Shown here in pieces: positions 24,130 through 31,796 of a DNA stretch of 64,000 nucleotides. The stretch comes from Planctomycetota bacterium. GTDB taxonomy: Bacteria > Planctomycetota > UBA1135 > JADKAF01. The position numbers were made by a program, and so were the translations under genes. The notes under the pieces were generated by a model that ran no database searches, was not told the DNA's origin, and saw only the letters and a program-made list of their open reading frames with translations. Location of the stretch: NCBI GenBank assembly GCA_016719295.1, contig JADKAF010000001.1:2790001-2854000 (forward strand), in the 5' to 3' direction. The first letter of the stretch is position 1. Each line of letters begins with the position of its first letter.

Positions 24130-24983
24130 GCGCGGTACGCGAGTCCTGCTACGTCTACGAGCCCGCGTTCCTGAGCGAGGCGACGACGCGCGAGATCGGG
24201 GACTGGCTCGCGACGCTGCGCCCGCTCTGGGAGCAGCGCTACTCGACGCGAAGGCCGCCGCCGCCCGGCAAGCAGCAGAAGTCCCTGTTGCGCCCGGTGT
24301 ACTGGCTCGGCAACTGGCAGTTCGCCTGCCTCGGCTACTACGAGCCGCCGCGGCGCACGCTCCACGTCGCCGTCGCCGCCGAGCCCTTTCCGCCGGTGCT
24401 CGCGCGGGTCGTCGCGGAGATCGAGAAGCAGGTGCGCGCGGGCTTCCCCCCCGCCGCCGTGCCGCGGCGCTGGCACTTGAACACCTGCCTCGTCAACTTC
24501 TACGGCGAGCGCGAGGAAGGCGGGCGCATGATCGATGTCGCGCGCGTCGGCGAGCACCGCGACTTCGAGCCCGGTCCCGTCGCGTCGCTCTCGCTCGGCG
24601 AGCGCGCGCGCTTCCAGTTCGTGCGCCGCGGCCAACGCGAAGCACCGCCCGTGCGCACGCAGTGGCTCGAGGATCGCTCCCTGCAGATCTTCGCCGGCTC
24701 GCGCTGGAAGGACGACCTCCTCCACCGCGTGCAACGCGTCGATGACAAGCTCCGCCTCGACCTCCCTCCGCGCATCGAGGGCTTCCGCACGCGACGAGTG
24801 AACTTCACCTTCCGCTACGTCCCCGACGAGCACGTCGTGCCCTTCGCCGAGCTACCGGCCGCCGCGCGCGACGACGTGCGCGAGTACGTGGCGACGTTGG
24901 CGCAGAGCTCTGAGTTCTTCGCCGCGGCGCTCGCGGCGGAGCGAGCGGCCCCCCCGGCCGAAAAAATCACGCGCGCTCCGTAA
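24126..24983 (+). CDS. AlkB-like 2-oxoglutarate/Fe(II) dioxygenase
   Basis: A 285-aa protein starting at GTG 24126, overlapping the previous stop (GTGA), so the two proteins are probably made together. The Fe(II) ligands appear as HRD in VGEHRDFEPG (~residue 142) and the distal His in DLLHRVQRV (~residue 200). The 2-oxoglutarate-binding arginine pattern of AlkB enzymes is in RRVNFTFR. AlkB family members oxidatively remove alkyl groups from DNA, RNA or proteins; this one is longer than E. coli AlkB (216 aa), with a helical C-terminal extension. Repair of nucleic acids is likely, but the substrate is not determined. Confidence 0.85.
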   Translation: MSAVRESCYVYEPAFLSEATTREIGDWLATLRPLWEQRYSTRRPPPPGKQQKSLLRPVYWLGNWQFACLGYYEPPRRTLHVAVAAEPFPPVLARVVAEIEKQVRAGFPPAAVPRRWHLNTCLVNFYGEREEGGRMIDVARVGEHRDFEPGPVASLSLGERARFQFVRRGQREAPPVRTQWLEDRSLQIFAGSRWKDDLLHRVQRVDDKLRLDLPPRIEGFRTRRVNFTFRYVPDEHVVPFAELPAAARDDVREYVATLAQSSEFFAAALAAERAAPPAEKITRAP

Positions 24984-25021
24984 CGGGTTCCACCCCGGCG
25001 ACGGCTGAGGGGTGAGCGACC

Positions 25022-27976
25022 ATGACGAGCGTTCCCTCCTCAGCACCCGATGAGCAGCTCCGACAGATCCGCGCGCTGCGCGGACTGGTCGTCGCGCTGC
25101 TCGGAGAGGAGCACGCCGCCGACGACGTGCTGCAGGAGGTCTGGCTCGCGAGCCAGACCAAGCAGCCGACGCGCGGAGCGAGCTCCTGGTCCTGGCTGCG
25201 CGGCCTGGCTCGCATCGAGGCGCTGCGAAGGCGCCGCGCGGAGCAACGCCTTCGGGCGCGCGAGCGCGCGGCCGCACGCCCCGAGGTCGCGCCGGCCATC
25301 GGCACGGAGAGCGCGGCGGAGCGCATCGCGCTCGCGCAATCCTTGTTGGAAGAGCTGCGAGCGCTCCCCGAGGAAGATGCGCGCGTGCTCTGGAGCCACT
25401 ACTTCGAAGAGCGCACGGCGGCCGAGCTCGCGCGAGAGAGCGGCGTGAGCGCCGAGGCCATGCGCGCGCGCCTCTTCCGCGCCCGCAACCGCTTGCGCTC
25501 GCGCCTGGAGCGGCGCTTCGGTCGCGGATCCGAGTGGAGAGCAGCGCTCGCGCCGCTCGCGAGCGCGCCGAGCGCGCTCCTCGCGGAGGGCGCCGCGGCG
25601 CAGACGGCGGCCGCCTGGTTCGCAGCGCTGGCCGGAGGGCTGACGATGAAGGGGAAAGTGATGAGCCTCGGAGCTCTGCTGCTCGCGCTCGGAGCTGCAA
25701 GCTGGCTCGCTTGGCCGGCGCGACTTCGCGAGACGCCGAGCACGACGATCGCAGGAACCGAGAGCGCGAAACCCGCGGACGGAGGCGAGATCGCCGGCTC
25801 GAGCGAGCTGGCGTTGGTCGTGCGCGAGCCCATCTCGAGCACCGCGAGCGCGACGCCCGCGGAGCTGTCGGCCACACGAGGCCCCGGCATCCTCGTCGTC
25901 GATGGATCGGGCGCACCTCGATCGGGAGTCCCGGTGCACGTGGTGCATCGCGCTCCGCTTGGCAGATACCAGGGAGCGGTACTCTGGAGCGGCAGCACCA
26001 AGGCGGATGGCTTCGCGCTCTTCCCTGCCGATCTCGCCGCGAGCTGCGCGAGGATCGAGGAGCGGGAAGCGGTGATCGCGGCCACGTTCGCATTCCCGCA
26101 GGCCGAGCCCGTCGAGCACACCTGGCGCGGCACGGAGATCCCCTTTCCGCCGATCGAGCTGCGCTTGCCCGAGACCGGCAGCGTCGAGATCGTCTGCATC
26201 GACGAGGAAGGGAGAGCGCCGCTCTTCGACATCTCCGTCCTGCTGCGGGCCGGTTCACGAACGGCATTGGAGGCCGATCCGCTGCTGTGGGAAGCCCTGT
26301 CCCCGCAGATGCTCACGACCGCGAACGGTCGCGTTTCCTTGCCCTTCGTCGGGCTGGGATGTGCGCTGGAGGTGAAGCCGTTCTGGCCGAGCGTGGAACG
26401 CATCGACACCTGGCGACACTTCACCGGTCCCGTTCGCGCCGAGGAACATCTCGTCCTCGAGTGCCTCCCCGGACCGCGGAGCCCCTTCCTCCTGGGCCGG
26501 CTGATCGGTCCGGATGGAGAGCCGGTGCGCACGAGTGACTTCTCGGTCGGGATTCGCGAAGGTGCCGGCGGCGGGCAGCTCGGTGCGAGCGATGGCTCGC
26601 GCACCGATAGCGAAGGGCGCTTCCGCTTCAATCCTTGGAGATATCGAGCGCCGAGTCTCCGCGGTGCCCTGGAGATCGAGTTCACGGTGCGGGCACTCGG
26701 TGATGCGCGAGCCTCGATCGAGCGCGAGCTGCCGTTGCCCGTCGGCCCCGTCGATCTCGGTGACCTCCGCCTCACCGCGATCCCGATCATCGCGGCGGGC
26801 GTCGTGCGCGATGCCGAAGGACAGCCCGTGCCGATGGCACCCGTCTCCGCCGAGCTCTACACGCATCGCGCGGGAACCTACCAGGAGATGCTCTCCGTCA
26901 TCACCGACCAGAGCGGCTCGTTCACCCTCCGTGCTGCGACGGAGCGTAAGCGCCTCGCGGTCTGCACCTTCCTCGACGGTCGACAGACCGCGCTGGTCAC
27001 AGGCTTGACTCCGGGCTCCGCGGAAGCGCTGGCTCTCGAACTCCGGCTGCCGCCTCGCAGCGGCATCGCGGGCTCGGTGCTGCTCGACGAGGGGCTCTCG
27101 TCGAGCTCGCTGCGCGTCCACGCCATCGGCGCGGATGGCTATCGCAGGTATTGCGAGCTGCGCCGGAAGGACCTCGGCTTCGAGCTGCCGCTCCCCGCCG
27201 GGCGCTATCGCTTGCTCGTCGAAGCCTCGGGACACGAGCTCTGGAAGCATCAGGAGAGCATCGAGCGGAACGGCATCGTTCTCTTCGCGCTGGACGACCT
27301 CGTCGTCGAGGAGCGCGGCCTGACGCGCGATCCCCGCTTACAGGCGATCGATCTACGCGGCCGCGTTCGCACCCTGCGCGCGCGCCTGATCGACGATCTC
27401 GGAGCGCCGCTGCGGCGTGCGGCGTTGCGCTTCGCTCCCCTCGGCGCAGGCGTCACGAGCGAGTGCTACTTCGCCAGGAGCAGCGCGGAAGGCGAGGTCG
27501 AGCTGCTCTGCGCTCGCGAGCATGAACGCTTCCTCCTCGCCGCGCCGGGCTTCCGTCCTCAGCCCTGCTCGTGGCAGATGGATCCGCAGACGCTGCAGGT
27601 CTCGCGCGGGCAGGCGGTCGTCGTGCGCCTGCGCAACGGGGCGCCTCGCCCCGCGGCAGCGATGGAGATTTTCGCGGAGCTCTGGCCCATCGAGCTCCCG
27701 AGCGACGAGCTCCGCCGCGCCGTCGGCCGAGAGCCCGTGGACAGCGTCGAGCTCGTCGGCGAGCGTGCGACGCTCCAGGTGCCCTGCCCCGGGAGCTACG
27801 AGCTGCGCTGGTTCCTGCAGCTCCGCAACGGCGAGCGCTTCGTGCGAGGTGAAGCGCGGCCGGCGCTGGAGGCGCGCGTCCAGATCCCGGCCGGCGCGAA
27901 CGATCCGGAGCTCGAGCTCGCGTTCGATGCGGCGGAGCTCGAAGCCGCGCAGCTCGAGCTCACGCGGGATCGCTGA
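25022..27976 (+). CDS. ECF sigma factor fused to a membrane helix and a large exported carboxypeptidase-regulatory region
   Basis: One uninterrupted 984-aa frame. Residues ~10-175 are an ECF sigma factor: region 2 (LRGLVVALLGEEHAADDVLQ, then SWSWLRGLARIEALRRRRAE) and region 4 (PEEDARVLWSHYFEERTAAE, then GVSAEAMRARLFRARNRLR). After a short linker comes one membrane helix (VMSLGALLLALGAASWLAW, ~220-238). About 740 residues follow with Ig-like repeats such as GPGILVVDGSGAPRSGVPVHV and IIAAGVVRDAEGQPVPMAPV. This places the DNA-binding part inside and the repeats outside, as if sigma and sensor were one chain. To activate genes it may need proteolytic release. I see no frameshift or internal stop. 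Confidence 0.86.
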   Translation: MTSVPSSAPDEQLRQIRALRGLVVALLGEEHAADDVLQEVWLASQTKQPTRGASSWSWLRGLARIEALRRRRAEQRLRARERAAARPEVAPAIGTESAAERIALAQSLLEELRALPEEDARVLWSHYFEERTAAELARESGVSAEAMRARLFRARNRLRSRLERRFGRGSEWRAALAPLASAPSALLAEGAAAQTAAAWFAALAGGLTMKGKVMSLGALLLALGAASWLAWPARLRETPSTTIAGTESAKPADGGEIAGSSELALVVREPISSTASATPAELSATRGPGILVVDGSGAPRSGVPVHVVHRAPLGRYQGAVLWSGSTKADGFALFPADLAASCARIEEREAVIAATFAFPQAEPVEHTWRGTEIPFPPIELRLPETGSVEIVCIDEEGRAPLFDISVLLRAGSRTALEADPLLWEALSPQMLTTANGRVSLPFVGLGCALEVKPFWPSVERIDTWRHFTGPVRAEEHLVLECLPGPRSPFLLGRLIGPDGEPVRTSDFSVGIREGAGGGQLGASDGSRTDSEGRFRFNPWRYRAPSLRGALEIEFTVRALGDARASIERELPLPVGPVDLGDLRLTAIPIIAAGVVRDAEGQPVPMAPVSAELYTHRAGTYQEMLSVITDQSGSFTLRAATERKRLAVCTFLDGRQTALVTGLTPGSAEALALELRLPPRSGIAGSVLLDEGLSSSSLRVHAIGADGYRRYCELRRKDLGFELPLPAGRYRLLVEASGHELWKHQESIERNGIVLFALDDLVVEERGLTRDPRLQAIDLRGRVRTLRARLIDDLGAPLRRAALRFAPLGAGVTSECYFARSSAEGEVELLCAREHERFLLAAPGFRPQPCSWQMDPQTLQVSRGQAVVVRLRNGAPRPAAAMEIFAELWPIELPSDELRRAVGREPVDSVELVGERATLQVPCPGSYELRWFLQLRNGERFVRGEARPALEARVQIPAGANDPELELAFDAAELEAAQLELTRDR

Positions 27977-28010
27977 GAGGCTGAGCAGGAATCGAGCCTA
28001 CAGCCTCTCA
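27974..28010. terminator. 10-bp hairpin overlapping the sigma-fusion stop codon
   Basis: Bases 27974-27983, which include the TGA stop, pair perfectly with 28001-28010 around a 17-nt loop. Together with the two hairpins just downstream it separates the convergent sigma-fusion and mutY genes. There is no T-run. Confidence 0.55.
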
Positions 28011-28015
28011 GATCA

Positions 28016-28081
28016 TTGCTGGCGCAGCGCCTGACGGCGCTGCAGCGAACTTTGCTGGCGCAGCGCCTGACGGCGCTGCAG
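28016..28081. repeat. Two identical 30-bp tandem copies, each a hairpin
   Basis: Bases 28016-28045 and 28052-28081 are identical, a 36-bp period. Each contains GCAGCGCC...GGCGCTGC, an 8-bp stem with a 3-4-nt loop. The pair sits between two convergent genes. It could be a doubled terminator or a small cluster of palindromic repeats. Two copies are too few for a CRISPR array. Confidence 0.85.
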
Positions 28082-28103
28082 TGCGTTCGTGAGCAATGCT
28101 TGC

Positions 28104-29231
28104 TCACTCTCCGAGTCGGCGCAGCACCTTCTTCGTGAACCCGCCGATCGGCAGCTCGGAGACCTGCTCGAGCTTCACCCAGCGCCCCTGCGGCGACGGC
28201 TTCGGCGCGCGCGCGGGCAGCGGCAGCTCCAGGATCTCGGCGCGGATGCGGCGGTTCAGGATCGAGTGGCGCTCGCGACCGAGCTCGTAGGCGTGCTCCA
28301 CGCCGCGCTCGCGCAGCAGCGCGAAGGCGCCGGACGGTGTCGCCGCGAGCGCGCGCGCGAGCGCGCGGCGCTCGAGGCCGATCCAGGTCGGGAACTCCCA
28401 GAGCCCCTGCATCAGGCCGCGCTCCTCGCGCGGCTCGAGCCAGACTTCGCCGGGCTCCTCCCCGCGGCGCAGCACGAGCACGACCCAGGCTTCATCGACG
28501 GAAGGCACGCGCTCGGGCAAGCGCGGGAGCTCCTCCTGGGCGCCGAAGCGATGCGCTCGGCAGGAAGCCTCGAGCGGGCAGGCGGAGCAGCGCGGCGAGC
28601 GCGGCGTGCAGACGGTCGCGCCGAGCTCCATCAGCGCCTGGTTGAAGTCGCCGGCGCGGGAGCGATCGAGCCAGCGCTCGAGGAAGGCGTGGAAGCGCTT
28701 CTGCGTGCTCGCCTTCTTCACCTCGTCGCGGCAGAGCAGGAGCCGCGCGAGCACGCGCTCCACGTTGCCGTCGATCAAGGGCACGGGGACCTGGAACGCG
28801 ATCGAGCGCACCGCGGCCTGCGTGTAGGGCCCGACGCCGGGGAGCTCGGCGAAGCGCTCGTCGCTCGGGACGGCGCCGCCGTAGCTCTCCGCGACCTCGC
28901 GCACCGCGGCGTGGAAGTTCCGGATGCGGCGGTAGTAGCCAAGACCGGACCAGTAGGGCAGGACGCTCTCGATCGGGCTCGCCGCGAGCGATGCGACGTC
29001 GGGGAAGCGCTCGAGGAAGCGCTCGTAGTACGGGATCACCGCCTCGACGCGCGTCTGCTGCAGCATCACCTCGGAGAGCCAGATCGCGTAGGGATCGCGC
29101 GTGCGGCGCCACGGGAGATTGCGGCGACTCGCGTCGTACCATGCGAGGAGCGCACGCTGCAGGCGCGCTAACTCCTCGTCCTTCCAGAGCTCTCCGGCTT
29201 CGGGCTCGCTCGGCGTCTTGCGTCGAGCCAC
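28104..29231 (-). CDS. mutY: A/G-specific adenine DNA glycosylase
   Basis: Removes adenine mispaired with 8-oxoguanine. In the 375-aa protein SEVMLQQTRVE carries the catalytic Glu, LPGVGPYTQAA is the helix-hairpin-helix, and IDGNVERVLAR holds the catalytic Asp. CTPRSPRCSACPLEASC gives the C-x6-C-x2-C-x5-C ligands of the 4Fe-4S cluster. The C-terminal ~130 residues form the Nudix-like 8-oxoG recognition domain (RGLMQGLWEFPTW). Translation starts at GTG 29231, four bases after the stop of the upstream lipoprotein gene, so the two are probably cotranscribed. It converges with the sigma-fusion gene. Confidence 0.96.
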   Translation of the reverse strand: MARRKTPSEPEAGELWKDEELARLQRALLAWYDASRRNLPWRRTRDPYAIWLSEVMLQQTRVEAVIPYYERFLERFPDVASLAASPIESVLPYWSGLGYYRRIRNFHAAVREVAESYGGAVPSDERFAELPGVGPYTQAAVRSIAFQVPVPLIDGNVERVLARLLLCRDEVKKASTQKRFHAFLERWLDRSRAGDFNQALMELGATVCTPRSPRCSACPLEASCRAHRFGAQEELPRLPERVPSVDEAWVVLVLRRGEEPGEVWLEPREERGLMQGLWEFPTWIGLERRALARALAATPSGAFALLRERGVEHAYELGRERHSILNRRIRAEILELPLPARAPKPSPQGRWVKLEQVSELPIGGFTKKVLRRLGE

Positions 29232-29235
29232 GAGC

Positions 29236-29667
29236 TCACTCGATGCCGCGGATCAGCACGTCGATGTAGACCACCGACTCGACCGGGCGCGCGATCACGT
29301 CCACGACGAGATGCGCGTCGGCGTTGCCGCAGTTCAGCGTGACCTTCGGGCCCGTGCCGCGGACGTTCTTCTGGGCGGCGTTCTGATACTCGAGCCAGCC
29401 CGGCAGGATCTCGCGCACGTACTCGCCGAGCCGCCCCGCCACGATCTTGTCCGCGGGGATCTGGTACGAGATGTCCCGCGAGAAGTAGCTGCCTTCGCCG
29501 CCCTTCTCGTTCGCGACCTCGACCGCGGGCCCCATCTTCTTCAGGCGCTCGAAGAGGGCCGTCGCGAAGGAGTCGGCCGAGGTCTTCGTGACGCCGCCCG
29601 GAGCGGGGCTGCACGAGCCGAGAGCGAGGGTGGAGAGCGAGAGGCAGAGCGTGGCGAAGAGGCGCAT
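29236..29667 (-). CDS. Small lipoprotein of unknown function
   Basis: A 143-aa protein with a lipoprotein signal: MRLFATLCLSLSTLALGSC has a hydrophobic core and an LGSC lipobox, so ATG 29667 is taken as start although the frame runs ~90 codons further upstream. The mature part has an amphipathic helix (FATALFERLKKMG), an Asp/Tyr-containing strand (YFSRDISYQIPADKIVAGRL) and a terminal beta region ending IDVLIRGIE. I do not recognise the fold. It is directly upstream of mutY. Confidence 0.75.
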   Translation of the reverse strand: MRLFATLCLSLSTLALGSCSPAPGGVTKTSADSFATALFERLKKMGPAVEVANEKGGEGSYFSRDISYQIPADKIVAGRLGEYVREILPGWLEYQNAAQKNVRGTGPKVTLNCGNADAHLVVDVIARPVESVVYIDVLIRGIE

Positions 29668-30433
29668 GAAGGGAACCGTCGAAAAGGAGGAGCGCAGATG
29701 ATAGCGAGACCGCGTGAGCGAACAACTGCGCCGGGATTCGCCGCCGATCCGGCATCGCGACCAATCGAGAGCGACGCCGCGCGGTGCCGTTCCGATGGTC
29801 ATCCCTCTCCGTCTCGCATCTCGACGCGCCGCCCTTCGGGAAGCCGAGGGTCGATGCCCGATCCCCCGACGGGCTCGCGGAGCGCCTGCTCGGGGAAGCG
29901 CGTAGCCGAGCGGCAACGCGCGCCTGTGAGGCACGCGCTCTGCAGATGATCGGCACCCTAGCGACGCCGAGCAAGGCCTTCGAACGCGGCCGTCGTGCTC
30001 GAGCCATGGCCTCGAGACGATGGACGGAGCGCCGTCACCTTCGTCTGCGCTTCACGTCAGGCCCGTGTGTCCCACCCCACGCAGGCCCACTCCAAGTCGA
30101 GAGCGGTCTCGGCAGCTCAACTTATCTACGGGGATAGCGAACCATGCGGAACGGCAGCTTGGCTTTCTTATCCCTCACCACGGCGGAGTCCCATCCTCCG
30201 CACGGTAAGCATTCGATTCGGAATGGGAGACGAGTACGATCGACACCTCCGGAGAGCGCTTCGCATCGGGAAGTTGCAGCTTCCTATTCCTCCCCCGGCC
30301 CTTGCAACAAGCCGGATCTCGCAACACACTCTGGGAGCGCCGAAGCCTGCGAACCATTCGTAGGCGCAGCGCCCCTGCATCAGCAGGTATGTATCTATGA
30401 GCGACGACCGTCCAGGTCGTCAGGAGCAATGCG
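29668..30433. other. 766-bp gap with no convincing gene
   Basis: Several short frames are open here on both strands, but none begins with a ribosome-binding site plus a plausible signal or domain, and their composition looks like random GC-rich frames. From about 30110 the sequence becomes visibly AT-richer than the rest of the window, which fits a promoter/leader for the secreted protein gene at 30434. I could not fix promoter elements. Confidence 0.55.
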
Positions 30434-30916
30434 ATGATTCGCAGCAGACACCTTCTCGCCGCTACCGCCCTCGCTCTCGCTCTCGGCCTGTCGGCCACGC
30501 CGGCTACGGCACAGCGATTCCTCCCGATCGAGGGCAAGTTCACGACCTCGTTCGTCCTCACGCCCACCGCGACTCCCGGCGTGTTCTCGCTGTCGATCGA
30601 CAGCCAAGGGATCGCCTCGCATCTGGGCTTGACCGTCGGCTCCTCGACGCACACGGTCGACATGACGGGAACCCCGACCGTGCAGTTCGGATCTACGACC
30701 TACATCGCCGCGAACGGAGACCGCCTGTTCGCGCACTATTCCGGCACGGCTTCGGCCCCGAACGCCAGTGGCGTCATCACGTTCTCTGGCACGCAGACGT
30801 TCACCGGCGGCACCGGCCGCTTCCACGGGGCAACCGGCAGCACGTCGATGCAGGGCACGGCCAACCTAGCCACCAGCACGGGTGAGTTCGCCTTTTCCGG
30901 GACGATCTCCAAGTAG
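30434..30916 (+). CDS. Small secreted beta-barrel-like protein
   Basis: A 160-aa protein with a textbook signal peptide (LLAATALALALGLSATPATA, cleavage before QRF). AGGAG lies nine bases before the ATG. The mature 130 residues alternate hydrophobic and Ser/Thr/Gly residues. They contain NGDRLFAHYSGTA, VITFSGTQTFTGGTGRFHGA and TGEFAFSGTISK, a pattern I associate with small extracellular beta-barrel proteins of the allene-oxide-cyclase-like/lipocalin type. Such proteins bind small hydrophobic ligands, but that is only suggested here. The gene stands alone, with empty DNA on both sides. Confidence 0.8.
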   Translation: MIRSRHLLAATALALALGLSATPATAQRFLPIEGKFTTSFVLTPTATPGVFSLSIDSQGIASHLGLTVGSSTHTVDMTGTPTVQFGSTTYIAANGDRLFAHYSGTASAPNASGVITFSGTQTFTGGTGRFHGATGSTSMQGTANLATSTGEFAFSGTISK

Positions 30917-31484
30917 GGACCGCCGCGAGCCCACGGCGCCTTGATCGAGCCCGCGCGATGCCGTGCATGGCGGGATAGGAGGCGCCAGCCGAAGATCCGC
31001 AGGGTCCGGCGGCCAGACCACTCATCCGGCCCGGGGTCCGCTCCCATCATGGTTGTGAGGCAGACCCTGGGCCGATCCCGCCAGGTCCTGGTCAAGGCGG
31101 TCCAGAGAGGGAGCCTGCGCGACGGCGTGCCGGCGAGCGCCCCTTCGACCTTGCTCGAGCGCCATCCATCGCTGCGCGCGCGCCCGCATCCACGCGAGGC
31201 GGCGGCGCCGGATCTCTCCGCGGCGCTCGATTCGAACGGAGCTGCGTACCGGACCATGAGATCGGTCCCTCGTCCGTCTCCGGCGCCGAGCTGGCATCGC
31301 TCTTGCCCATGGATCCCCCACCGCGCCGTCGGCGGCTAGTCCTCAAACAAGCGCGCGCAGGTACGCCATCTGCACCGAGGCTTGCCGGCGAACCTGCACG
31401 CGCTTGTTTGAGGACTAGCTCTGCTTTCTGCCGGCGAACCCGTGTCGAGCGCGAAAGCGCTGCGTAACGCTGCGCGCTCTCGCC
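30917..31484. other. Gene-poor stretch containing a 28-bp inverted repeat
   Basis: No frame here has the marks of a real gene. The only clear structure is the inverted repeat at 31335-31419, described separately. The block TGCCGGCGAACC occurs at 31383-31394 and again shortly after the repeat near 31429, giving a short direct repeat around the right arm. Confidence 0.55.
31335..31419. repeat. 28-bp inverted repeat with a 29-bp spacer
   Basis: Bases 31335-31362 pair with 31392-31419 with a single mismatch. The outer ends read GCTAGTCC...GGACTAGC, AT-richer than the neighbourhood, and the arms have no similarity to the element at 4111. It could be a MITE-like remnant or a strong terminator for the minus-strand Uma2 remnant that ends 65 bp away. 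Confidence 0.85.
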
Positions 31485-31649
31485 CTACCCACGACGGAGA
31501 TCGTTCCCGATGAACCGCTTCCTCGCTTCCGCCTGCGGAGCAGGGGCCATGTGCAGCACGCCATCCCACATCTCGTCACGGCGATCCGCGCCGATTCGCT
31601 TGCGCCAGGCCAAGACCTCGGGCGGGACGAAGGCCTTCACGAATCGCAT
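31485..31649 (-). pseudogene. Truncated Uma2-type (DUF820) endonuclease-like remnant
   Basis: About 54 residues from ATG 31649, preceded by GAGGAA seven bases upstream. The sequence VPPEVLAWRKRIGADRRDEMWDG and VLHMAPAP matches the N-terminal region of Uma2-family proteins (predicted PD-(D/E)XK nucleases common in cyanobacteria and planctomycetes). The protein then ends after ~20 unrelated residues, with the whole catalytic core absent. No continuation is visible in other frames before the inverted repeat. An alternative start at 31697 would add 16 residues. Confidence 0.6.
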
Positions 31650-31796
31650 GGGAGGTTCCTCGGGGGCTGCAGACATGTGGCGATCCGAAAGCGGCACACC
31701 GAACCAAGAGGGAATGCGGCCGCGAGATTCTGCCCGCTCCTTGCCACGCCGTCAGCCCGACGGATCAGGTGACGTGTTCGGGAGCCGCCGCTCCGC

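Noticed and set aside
28016..28081. A CRISPR-like array from two 30-bp repeats
   Set aside because: Only two copies, a 6-bp spacer and palindromic units between convergent genes; no cas genes nearby.
30175..30663. A 162-residue minus-strand frame overlapping the small secreted gene
   Set aside because: It lacks a signal or domain and overlaps a gene with a clear ribosome-binding site and signal peptide.
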